58,643 nucleotides of DNA. Origin: Bacteroidales bacterium (GTDB taxonomy: Bacteria > Bacteroidota > Bacteroidia > Bacteroidales > UBA932). Made by a program: the position numbers and the translations under genes. The DNA lies in the NCBI GenBank assembly GCA_017471965.1, contig JAFURF010000013.1, positions 1 through 58,643 of the forward strand, written 5' to 3'. A model generated the notes under the pieces. That model was not told the origin of the DNA. It saw nothing but the letters and a program-made list of their open reading frames with translations, and searched no databases. The first letter of the stretch is position 1. Every line of letters begins with the position of its first letter. Below are positions 18,201 to 25,929 of this stretch, in pieces.

Positions 18201-20674
18201 TTCATCAGGTCTTCAACAGAAGATACGACAAATTCTGTCGAGCCGCCTGTAGACTTGGCAGCAACAGTAAGGACAGCAACGCCGGCAGATGACTGGGTGT
18301 TATAGATATCACCCTCTGCAGGATTTGCATAAACCTCAACCTTGTATGAACCGGCATCAAGGAACTTGACGACATTCGCACTTATAGTGTATGACGTACC
18401 TTCCTCGACATTGTATGTCTTTCCGCTGAATACGACAGAGTATGATCCTGCATTCTCTACAGGCTCCCATGTAACGACTGCATCAGTTGCAGCACCCTGA
18501 TCAACCTTTTCAGGTTCTATAGTTGGAACCGGAGTGTCCAGAGCAGTATTGACCTGACTGAGGTCGAGAGCCCATGCGAGAGCACTGAGACCGATAGGGC
18601 CGGATGCATACACGTATACAAGAGACTCTTCAGTGATATCGCTGATGAGGATCTTCTGGTTGGTAGTATTGTGAGTATTTGCAACTGCACCACCCTTGAT
18701 TGTAGCAGATGAACCGTCAACTGGTCCGACTGCTACAACGAGGTGATTTCCAAGACCCTCAGGATCCACGGCATTGATATATACAGAACCCGGCTTGTCA
18801 ACCTTGAATGCCACATAACCGTCGAGAGGGACATTCTTCTTTGTAACTGTTGCAGCAGAGAAGTTGATCGCACCACCGTCAACTGCAAGCTTCACATCAC
18901 CTGCTCCCATGTAGAGATAATCTCTTACCATGTGCTTTTCAACGGTTCCGGTGAAATATCTTGCATCTGTGAAGTCCCATGTATGAGCACCCTCAAGGCA
19001 TGCGAGAGTAAGGTCTTCAGCCTTCTCCACAAAGATCACCTGCCACTGTGGAGCACCTACCTTTGCAGAAATGAGTTCAGAATTTGTAAGATTGAAGACA
19101 CCACCCTTTGCATTGTAGCAAGGATCAACAGAAAGAATGCTTCCGCCGCCTGCGAGAGCCTCAGCCTTGGATACCTTGTTGTTCTGATCTGCAGCATCTC
19201 CGTCAGAGAAGAATTTCTCACCGACATTATAGAAATGGTTGTTTGAATATACCATTCCAAGTTCAGAAGGAGTGAGGTTCGCACCAGCCTTACGGGATAG
19301 ACCGCAACCGTCAGGCATATTCATGACAAGGTTGTGCTTGAATGTTGCAGTTGCAGGCTTGCACTTGATACCCATGATACCGCTGTTGTTGCCATTGGCG
19401 TTGCCGGCATTGTAACTGATATTCATGAATGTGTTGTTCTCGATCTTGAGGTCGCCGACAATAAGAGCGGCATCAAGTCTGAGGAATGTTCTGAAGCCGT
19501 TGTATACGGTATTGTTGATCACCTCGAATGACTTTACATCTGAAGCACCACGGAAGTCGATACCGTCACCACCGTTCTCGAAACTCTTGTTTACATTCCA
19601 GATCACACATCCGTCCCAAGCAAGACGAGCGGTTGTAAGGGTCTTGCCCCATTCATAGATGAGACCTTTACTATAAGCGGTAATGTTACAGTTCTTGAAC
19701 AGGATACTTTCAAATGTCTTGTTCTCAGCGCCACCGTTCTTCAACTGGAACGGGAATCCATACGCTTCATCCTTACCGTTGAATTCCACAGTCTCGAACT
19801 TGACAGCCTTTCCGTCATATCCGTCAGCCACATGGAATTCACCATAGATGACAGGACGCGAACCGTCAACTCCCTGCTCACCGACCATCTCGACACCGGC
19901 AAGAAGGTCGACAACGCCAAGTTCGTATGGAGAACCTGCTGCGGTCACATAAATCTTAGGCTGCTTTGCAGCAAGAGCGGATTTGAGGGCAGCAACATCT
20001 GCAACCTCTACAAAACCTTCAAGATCAGGATCGGTAAGAGCGACAACCTCGCCACGGTTTGCACTCTTGAACCAGATAGATACAGTATAAGATGTAGCAG
20101 GCTTAAGACCAGTAACGGTAGCCTGACCTGCAGCGATTTCCTCTGCTGTAAGGTCCCTCTTCTCCACAGTCTCGCCTGCAGCCCACTCGATACGCTCGAG
20201 TTCGCTGTCTGTAGCCTCCCATGTAACTGTTACAGACTCAGATGTCTTGGCAGTAAACTCAAGGAACATGTTAGGCTTTACCGCTGTAGTCTGGATAGGA
20301 TCTTCGAATTCAGCCCACTTCGAATCCTGAAGCACACCGTTCTCATCCACAGCCTTTACGCGTGCATAGAAAGTCTTGTCTGCTTCCAATGAAATCTTGA
20401 ACGGAAGGTCTTCCGGAGCGATGTTGAATGACTCGAAAAGATCGGTCATTGCTTCGTCATTATGGAGTTCGAGCACGAAAAGTGTTGCTCCCTTGGCCTT
20501 TACCCAGTTGAACTGGACGTCCTGGCCGTTTGAAATCTTGGCACTGAGTTCTGTCGGAACCAGACAGCGGGTCAAGGCGAGTTCTTCCTGCAGTTCAGGA
20601 ATATCATCCGCACAACTCACTGCCGAAACGACGAGAGCGAAGGCCATTGCCATTATTGATAATATTCTTTTCAT
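15239..20674 (-). CDS. Giant surface lipoprotein with four repeated beta-helix (DUF4957/DUF5123-type) modules
   Basis: An 1811-residue lipoprotein (signal ending AVSC) at the end of the pectin locus, after susD, in the slot usually held by surface glycan-binding proteins. Residues about 35-205 hold fibronectin-III-like repeats. Four modules of about 330 residues follow (about 210-541, 813-1143, 1150-1470, 1476-1811). Each has a helix start such as LLTAISAGKK, Asn-rich strands like NNTFANGIRTFARIDA and NNGIFHVR, and an end motif G-D/A-P/Q-x-W. This pattern fits DUF4957 plus DUF5123, pectate-lyase-like beta-helices. About 270 residues between modules 1 and 2 hold a beta-sandwich-like and an Fn3-like part. 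Modules 3 and 4 are closest in protein and DNA. Binding or cleavage of pectin is inferred from context; no catalytic site is evident to me. Confidence 0.85.
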   Translation of the reverse strand: MKRILSIMAMAFALVVSAVSCADDIPELQEELALTRCLVPTELSAKISNGQDVQFNWVKAKGATLFVLELHNDEAMTDLFESFNIAPEDLPFKISLEADKTFYARVKAVDENGVLQDSKWAEFEDPIQTTAVKPNMFLEFTAKTSESVTVTWEATDSELERIEWAAGETVEKRDLTAEEIAAGQATVTGLKPATSYTVSIWFKSANRGEVVALTDPDLEGFVEVADVAALKSALAAKQPKIYVTAAGSPYELGVVDLLAGVEMVGEQGVDGSRPVIYGEFHVADGYDGKAVKFETVEFNGKDEAYGFPFQLKNGGAENKTFESILFKNCNITAYSKGLIYEWGKTLTTARLAWDGCVIWNVNKSFENGGDGIDFRGASDVKSFEVINNTVYNGFRTFLRLDAALIVGDLKIENNTFMNISYNAGNANGNNSGIMGIKCKPATATFKHNLVMNMPDGCGLSRKAGANLTPSELGMVYSNNHFYNVGEKFFSDGDAADQNNKVSKAEALAGGGSILSVDPCYNAKGGVFNLTNSELISAKVGAPQWQVIFVEKAEDLTLACLEGAHTWDFTDARYFTGTVEKHMVRDYLYMGAGDVKLAVDGGAINFSAATVTKKNVPLDGYVAFKVDKPGSVYINAVDPEGLGNHLVVAVGPVDGSSATIKGGAVANTHNTTNQKILISDITEESLVYVYASGPIGLSALAWALDLSQVNTALDTPVPTIEPEKVDQGAATDAVVTWEPVENAGSYSVVFSGKTYNVEEGTSYTISANVVKFLDAGSYKVEVYANPAEGDIYNTQSSAGVAVLTVAAKSTGGSTEFVVSSVEDLMNAIASGKEDITLAYSSTPYEIGSITLTTPLRLTGQVVDGAYTPISGSFKLSGNVKAFILRNLDIDATNAEGALIIDDKTAEKDENGYQVVADTVAIYDSYIHDGAPRLYDNSGEAASCVQNVIFDGVHVDNYSKGNDMIDFRAGHYHRVLIVNSTFSNSARTFIRTNTGNEINYLTVRNNTFYKVATNPSSKDNNGLFHVRSTSGSGMIDYRIMNNLFYSILIDKEPENAAGYPKFISKNSAALKPNVIANNYFYNIEERDDKSAYSWWTVNCSREEGLAGGGAVLPSDPCKDAENGDYTLTNAVAMNANIGDPRWNPMRGSNPTSEISVENVTDLLTAISAGKKTVTLKAGTYDLTEVTDVADVAGGKLTVVNPLNLVGEDGAKLIGSFVLSGDKVSVFTINGLAVEGIGDYLITMADDAAAGSVSLKNTSVVKTGGLIYGAKNKGASLNTLELSGCHFDEVGTKDFIDFRDGTTLNAVRVVNNTFANGIRTFARIDASCVCSSINVQNNTFYNICFTDSKDNNGIFHVRSTGVTSSAFTVTRNIFAAMKKEADAPSNANGYPKLVSTNSANVIPTFSQNYYYDVQSDETADYCFWTKDRITQADAVAGYGVLLSEDPFKAAADGDFTLVNALAMSERIGDQCWNPNNTARPDDWFAVASLEELLTAISAGKKNIELAYGTYDLSDESVVNESVANKKLTVVSDLNIKGKKKDGLMPKFIGSFVLSGEAVNNFSVNGLDIEGIGDYLVTMADNSKVGKVTLRNNNVLKTGGLIYGAKDKGSSLSTLEMTGCYFDEIGSKDFIDFRDGTTLNSVIVMNNTFANGIRTFARIDAKCTCSVVKVQNNTFFNLCYADNKDNNGIFHVRASSLPESSYVVRNNLFASMHKVEGAPSDANSNGYPKLVSTNKASHIPTFSNNFFYDVDTADAATSWFTAGSHEGVTEADMLAKATADGGAVLTESPFTNEKPGESGKFNVTVTYDGIGDPRW

Positions 20675-20692
20675 ATATCTGTTTCGGTTTAT

Positions 20693-22516
20693 TTAGAATC
20701 CGTAGTCATTTATAAGCATACCCTGACTGTTGGTAAGAGTATTGTCGAAGATAGGCCACCACTGACGTGTATCAGGGTCATTCCTGTAAAGTCTTTCAAT
20801 TCTTTCTGACTTGATATCTTCGAAGTAGTTCTCCACTGGAGCACCCTTTGAATCTGTATATGGCTTCCAGCCGGAACCTGGATCTCCTCCTAACTCACCT
20901 TCATTGTATCCGTACAGTGAAAGAGTATATCCGTCATCATTATACTTATAGTATACGTTTCCGGTCTTGGTAGCAAGGTCATACATCTCAGCCTTTGCCT
21001 CGTCCATCTTGGTCTTGAGAAGGTTCCAGCGGATAAGGTCAGCCTTACGAAGGAATTCACCGACAAACTCGAGAGCACGCTCATCAACGATAGCATTGAA
21101 GATGGCATCTTTTCCTGACAGAGCGTTGACATATGCCTCAGCCTCTGACTCGTATCCCCTGTACGCTCTCTTGCGCACCTCAAGAAGATATTTCTTTGCA
21201 TTGGTATCATCACCCAACTCATTGCATACCTCAGCGAGCATCAGAAGGATATCTGAATACCTCATATATACAGGCTTGATTCCATCGTCATTTCCTCCGC
21301 TATAGCCCTGGGTCTCCATCCAGTCGAAACGATATTTTCCGAAATACCATGAACCTGCTCCGGCGAGAACACAAAGATCATCACCCTCGACGTTTGTCTG
21401 ATGGAAGTTCACGCAACTTACATCACGACGCTGATCCTTTCCTGTCCTGTCATACTTGAAGAAAAGCGACGGAACAGGGCCAGCAGATCCACCGTGATTT
21501 GATGTTGAAGGATTCCACTTCGTATATCCCTCGTTGCGTACAGCGAATGTATAATTCCAACGTCCGCGGGCATCTCCGAGAGGAATAGAGAAGATAACTT
21601 CCTTTCCTGCAGCAAGGTCGAAATTATTGAAATCTCTCCAAAGTTGCTCATAGTCAGAATACAGTTCGAGACCTGAATTAGTCACGACATCCTCAAGAGC
21701 CTCCTTAACTTTCGGATAAAGGACATCCTTCGAAAGTTCCGGATCAGTTGACAATCTTACAGAACCTTTGTTTCCTGTATTGACAAGGCCGTCATCAGGA
21801 CGCTGTGCATATCCGGATGCCATAAGCGCAAGACGTGCATAAAGTCCCTTTGCAAAAGCAAGACTAGGACGGTCTGTCTTCATTGTCGCGTCGCTCTGAC
21901 CTGGCCATGCAAGATAATCGAATGACTCTTCCAGATCAGCCAGAAGTTGCTTGAAGATGACATCCCTGTCTGACTTCGGAAGATAAATGGTCTCTGGTGT
22001 GATAGGTTCGAAACGTGCCGGAACCTCACCGAAAGCCTTGAGAAGTTCGGTATAGATAAGTGCACGAGCCACAAGGGCTTCACCCAAGAGTTCGGCCATC
22101 TTCGGATCTTCCTTCACATTACCATAACTGCGGAGGCCTCTCACACAAAGATTCGCACGCTCTACACCGACCATAAGTTCATTATATGGTCCGTTGGCCA
22201 GGTTCAATTGTCCGTTGTTGGTCTTGATTGCATACTGAACGATATCACTCTTTTCATCGGCATCCTTTTCACCACTGTCAAGATATATCTCGATATCGGT
22301 ATTGAATCCATACCAAGGAAGGTAACGTGCACGATGGGAGTTTGTATGGCCGAATACTTCATATATTGAGAAGATATTGAATTCTGCCAGATCATACTGG
22401 GAGAACACATTCGGTTCATCAAAAGCAGAAGGTGTAGGACTTGTAAGGTCACAAGAAGTCACGCTCATCGCAGCCAACACCCCTGCGCCGATCAATATTT
22501 TGTTTATCAGTTTCAT
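20693..22516 (-). CDS. SusD/RagB-like outer-membrane glycan-binding lipoprotein
   Basis: About 607 residues from the ATG at 22516-22514; that start gives a compact lipoprotein signal ending SVTSC, while an upstream in-frame ATG at 22543 would add nine residues. TPR-like helices hold ARALIYTELLKAFGEVP and later SDILLMLAEVCNELGD, both SusD hallmarks, and the C-terminus has the usual SERIERLYRNDPDTRQWWPI. It forms the lid of the SusC transporter and captures oligosaccharide, here probably oligogalacturonide. The gap to susC is 52 bases and contains a copy of an intergenic repeat. Confidence 0.95.
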   Translation of the reverse strand: MKLINKILIGAGVLAAMSVTSCDLTSPTPSAFDEPNVFSQYDLAEFNIFSIYEVFGHTNSHRARYLPWYGFNTDIEIYLDSGEKDADEKSDIVQYAIKTNNGQLNLANGPYNELMVGVERANLCVRGLRSYGNVKEDPKMAELLGEALVARALIYTELLKAFGEVPARFEPITPETIYLPKSDRDVIFKQLLADLEESFDYLAWPGQSDATMKTDRPSLAFAKGLYARLALMASGYAQRPDDGLVNTGNKGSVRLSTDPELSKDVLYPKVKEALEDVVTNSGLELYSDYEQLWRDFNNFDLAAGKEVIFSIPLGDARGRWNYTFAVRNEGYTKWNPSTSNHGGSAGPVPSLFFKYDRTGKDQRRDVSCVNFHQTNVEGDDLCVLAGAGSWYFGKYRFDWMETQGYSGGNDDGIKPVYMRYSDILLMLAEVCNELGDDTNAKKYLLEVRKRAYRGYESEAEAYVNALSGKDAIFNAIVDERALEFVGEFLRKADLIRWNLLKTKMDEAKAEMYDLATKTGNVYYKYNDDGYTLSLYGYNEGELGGDPGSGWKPYTDSKGAPVENYFEDIKSERIERLYRNDPDTRQWWPIFDNTLTNSQGMLINDYGF

Positions 22517-22532
22517 AAATTCTAATTGTTTT

Positions 22533-22559
22533 AGATTCTTCACTATGTTCAGAATGACA
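22533..22559 (-). repeat. Intergenic repeat, TGTCATTCTGAG-type, copy 2
   Basis: On the minus strand TGTCATTCTGAACATAGTGA then AGAATCT, located between the susC stop and susD start. It matches copies at 4075-4108 and 27866-27894 in head, middle and tail, and all three have the same orientation. Confidence 0.55.
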
Positions 22560-22568
22560 TATGATGAA

Positions 22569-25500
22569 TTAGAAAGTAATGTTGGCTCCGACTACGAATC
22601 CGATGCTCTTAGGATATGCCGCATAATCGACTCCAGGAGTAAGTGGAGTTGCACGACGGGTATCCACTTCCGGATCATAGCCTGAATAGTTTGTAAGGCA
22701 GAAGAGGTTGGTTCCTGTCACATAGAAACGCAGTTTCTGCATCTTGATCTTCATGGTCCACTTCTGAGGAAGGGTGTAACCTATTGTTGCCGATGTAAGA
22801 CGGAGGAAAGAACCGTCCTCGACAGCCCAGTCAGTGAAGATTGCGTTCTGACATGCCGGAGACCACATTGTGGTACCTGCATTCAGAGCATCAAGAGCAG
22901 CAGGGTCGGTAATCTGCTCACCGGTAGTCCAGTCGATGTTTGTCCACCTCTTGTCTGATTCCATTGTGCTCAGAAGGTTACGCTTCTTGTACTTTCTCGA
23001 ATGTGTGAACTCTATCTTGTTGGCATTGTAGATATCGTTGCCGAACACATAGTTGAAGTTAGCGGAGAAATCAAAGCCATAGAGATAACCCGTCAGGTTG
23101 AAACCACCGGTACCAAGTGCAAGTGCGTTTCCGATAACGGTCTTGTCTGAAGCATCGATCTTGCCGTCACCGTTCTGGTCCTTGAGTTTGACAGATCCCG
23201 GGCCGAAGTAGTTCGAGCCGACAAGTCCTGAAGCGTCAACTACGCCTTCCTTTGCCACCCATTTCTTTCCGTCATGGATAAAGTCACTTGCAGCATAACG
23301 TCCTAACACCTCATAACCGTACATCTGGCCGAGAGGCTGTCCTGGAAGGACAACGAAGTCAGGACCAAGTTCTGTGGAAGCCCAGGTAGACTCAGAATCG
23401 ATTCTGTCAAGACCACCAAGGCTGAGGACCTCGTTCTGGTTGATGCTGATGTTTGCTCCGAGAGTGAGACCGAAGTTCTTCTTCTCAACTATGACGAAGT
23501 TGAATGTAGCCTCAAAACCTTTATTGAGTGTCGAACCGATGTTCTGGTATTGATAGTCATATCCTGAACCTGCTGTCGGGAACTGGATGAGGAGGTCTTT
23601 AGTAGTATTGTTATAGAACTCCAGAGTAGTATTGATCCTGCCCTTGAAGAACGACATGTCGAGACCGATGTTGTGAGAGATGGTAGTCTCCCAGGTAAGG
23701 TCAGGGTTAGGCATGATGGTCTTGCCGCCGACCTTTGTAGTAGTCCAGTACGTATCGGCATTTGAGAGCCATGTCGTCGCATTTGCAGAGAATGCCATTG
23801 AAGACACGCCTGTAGGGATGTTGTTGTTACCGGCAGTACCATAACTGTAACGAACCTTGAAGGTATCCATTATGTCACCTGCCTCATACCATGGCTCATT
23901 TGATATAGTCCATGAAGCCGCAGCAGAAGGGAAGATGCCCCACTGGTTGCCGGCAGCGAACTTTGACGAACCGTCAGCACGGAGAGTTGCCGATACAGAG
24001 TATCTGCTGTCATAGTCGTAGTTTACACGTCCGAAGAATGAAAGCAGTTTATCATCTGCATTGAAATAATTGTTGGATGAGATGGCGGTACCTGAAGCCA
24101 TGAAGTTCCAAGCATCAGCAGAAGTGAAGAATGAAGGGAAACCCTCGACTGTAGTCGACAATGTGTTCGACTTGGTGATGATGAGTTCCTGTCCGAGGAG
24201 CACGTCAAGTTTGTGCTTGTCATTCTCGAACACATCTGAGAAGTTGTAGTTCAGGGTGTTTGTATTGCGGTACTTGGTCCTGAAATTGTTGCTGTAGAGG
24301 TTAGCAGGCTGGTTCTTGATAGTCGCAGTATTGCCTACATAGTAGGTAGTGAGACCGTAGAAACGATTATCCTCCTGAGAATAGTTGTCGAGACCGCCTT
24401 CAACCTTCAGGTTGAGATTGTCGATGATATGCCATGTAACTGCACCGTTGAGAGTCCAGTTCTCACGGATTCTGCGACGGTCGTTGTCAGCAACAGACTG
24501 GAGAGGCGGAGCGTTGTCGCCATAGTCTTCCTCGAGGTCAGAATCTGAGGCTGCACCGGTAACAGGGATAGGAGTATACTGTACCGCATGTTTCAGACGT
24601 GCAGAAGTACCTGAAGTGGAACCGGAGTCGTTGATAGAGTTCGAACCGGCACCCATGACTTCAGTGCGTGAATATCTTGCATTGAAATCGAATGTGAGTT
24701 GCTTGATAGGCTTGTACTGGGTCTTGAAGGTGATGTTGTCACGCTTGTAGTCAGAACCGAGCATGATAGCCTTGTCTCCGAGGTGTGCATAACTTGCTGT
24801 CCACTTCACCTTGTCAGAACTTCCTGATACCGAAAGGTTATGATTCATTGTATTGCCTGTACGGCCGAAAACCTGCTGCACCCAGTCATTTGAAGTCATT
24901 GAAGCATATTGATCCATATCAGCCCAAGCACCGTATGCAGGAATATACTCATCATCAAGATCGTCGTTGAGCACACCGAGTTCCCACTGGAGTTTCACGA
25001 ACTCACCAGGACTCATGACCTGGATGGCATCCTTGTTGGCCATCTTCTTCTGGCCCCAATATACATTGTAACTTACGGAAACCTTGCCTGCCGCGCCGGA
25101 CTTGGTTGTCACGAGAACAACACCGTTTGCACCACGTGAACCGTAGATTGCGGTCGAGAAGGCATCCTTGAGGACGTCGATAGACTGGATATCCGATGCA
25201 GGAATATCTGAAATGCTCTCTACAGGGAAACCGTCCACGATGTAGAGAGGAGAAGAATCCTGAGTGATGGAACCGCCGCCACGGACACGGATCTTGATTT
25301 CGGCATCAGGGTCACCCTCTGTTGCAGTCACCTGCACACCGGCCATCTTACCGGAAAGGGCTTCTGTAACAGATGCTACAGGCACCTGAGTGAGGGCCTT
25401 GTTGTCGACTGATGAAACCGAACCCATGAGGTCACGACGCTTTACCGTAGCATAACCGATCACCACAGTCTCGTCAAGGAAATTGGTATCTTCCTCAAGG

Positions 25501-25784
25501 ATGACATTGATCGTAAGATTGTTTCCGATCACGACTTCCTTGGTAGCCATACCGATCATAGAGAAGACCAATGTCTTTCCCTTTGCATCAGGGACATTGA
25601 GAAGATAGTCTCCATCAACACCCGTAGATGCACCTAAAGTTGTGCCGTCCACGAAAACGGAGACACCGAGAAGGGGCTCGCCGTTTGCGTCTGACACGAC
25701 ACCTCTGACCTCCTGAGCGCCTGCGGTCAACGTCGCAAACAAACCTAAGATCAGCAGAGAAATCCTGTACGTCAGATTTTTCAT
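22569..25784 (-). CDS. SusC/RagA-like TonB-dependent outer-membrane transporter
   Basis: A 1071-residue outer-membrane protein. A signal peptide (to about residue 23) is followed by a carboxypeptidase-regulatory-like domain (GVVSDANGEPLLGVSVFVDG), the TonB-box region DETVVIGYATVKRRDLMG, a plug domain with LSGKMAGVQVTATEG and GSRGANGVVLVTTKSG, and a 22-strand barrel ending in aromatic VVGANITF. With SusD it imports glycan oligomers using TonB energy. The gene order after two pectate lyases points to homogalacturonan fragments. Upstream (25820-25874) are nested inverted repeats around a weak -7 box. Confidence 0.97.
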   Translation of the reverse strand: MKNLTYRISLLILGLFATLTAGAQEVRGVVSDANGEPLLGVSVFVDGTTLGASTGVDGDYLLNVPDAKGKTLVFSMIGMATKEVVIGNNLTINVILEEDTNFLDETVVIGYATVKRRDLMGSVSSVDNKALTQVPVASVTEALSGKMAGVQVTATEGDPDAEIKIRVRGGGSITQDSSPLYIVDGFPVESISDIPASDIQSIDVLKDAFSTAIYGSRGANGVVLVTTKSGAAGKVSVSYNVYWGQKKMANKDAIQVMSPGEFVKLQWELGVLNDDLDDEYIPAYGAWADMDQYASMTSNDWVQQVFGRTGNTMNHNLSVSGSSDKVKWTASYAHLGDKAIMLGSDYKRDNITFKTQYKPIKQLTFDFNARYSRTEVMGAGSNSINDSGSTSGTSARLKHAVQYTPIPVTGAASDSDLEEDYGDNAPPLQSVADNDRRRIRENWTLNGAVTWHIIDNLNLKVEGGLDNYSQEDNRFYGLTTYYVGNTATIKNQPANLYSNNFRTKYRNTNTLNYNFSDVFENDKHKLDVLLGQELIITKSNTLSTTVEGFPSFFTSADAWNFMASGTAISSNNYFNADDKLLSFFGRVNYDYDSRYSVSATLRADGSSKFAAGNQWGIFPSAAASWTISNEPWYEAGDIMDTFKVRYSYGTAGNNNIPTGVSSMAFSANATTWLSNADTYWTTTKVGGKTIMPNPDLTWETTISHNIGLDMSFFKGRINTTLEFYNNTTKDLLIQFPTAGSGYDYQYQNIGSTLNKGFEATFNFVIVEKKNFGLTLGANISINQNEVLSLGGLDRIDSESTWASTELGPDFVVLPGQPLGQMYGYEVLGRYAASDFIHDGKKWVAKEGVVDASGLVGSNYFGPGSVKLKDQNGDGKIDASDKTVIGNALALGTGGFNLTGYLYGFDFSANFNYVFGNDIYNANKIEFTHSRKYKKRNLLSTMESDKRWTNIDWTTGEQITDPAALDALNAGTTMWSPACQNAIFTDWAVEDGSFLRLTSATIGYTLPQKWTMKIKMQKLRFYVTGTNLFCLTNYSGYDPEVDTRRATPLTPGVDYAAYPKSIGFVVGANITF

Positions 25785-25819
25785 AAAAGAACTTTTTTGG
25801 TTAGTATTTAGTGTTAATA

Positions 25820-25874
25820 AAAATTTCCATAATGCGAAAATACCTATTTAAGAGCAAGGAAATAGGGAAATTTT
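25820..25874 (-). promoter_or_regulatory. Candidate susC promoter with nested inverted repeats
   Basis: Outer arms AAAATTTCC/GGAAATTTT lie at 25820-25828 and 25866-25874, inner arms CCTATTT/AAATAGG at 25843-25849 and 25860-25866. On the minus strand TATTTTCG (25842-25835), a one-mismatch -7 box, lies directly downstream of the inner repeat, so a bound regulator would cover the -33 region. The HTCS regulator of this locus is the natural candidate; this is inference. Confidence 0.45.
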
Positions 25875-25906
25875 ATCGCTTTACTTGTACTTTTTAACAG
25901 CGGGTC

Positions 25907-25929
25907 AAAAAGCCGTGCCCGTTCACGAC
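25907..25929 (-). terminator. Weak intrinsic terminator after the PL1 gene
   Basis: On the minus strand GTCGTG-AACGGG-CACGGC forms a 6-base stem (one G-U pair) followed by TTTTT. It overlaps the last codons of the PL1 lyase and could limit read-through into susC. The stem is short. Confidence 0.4.
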
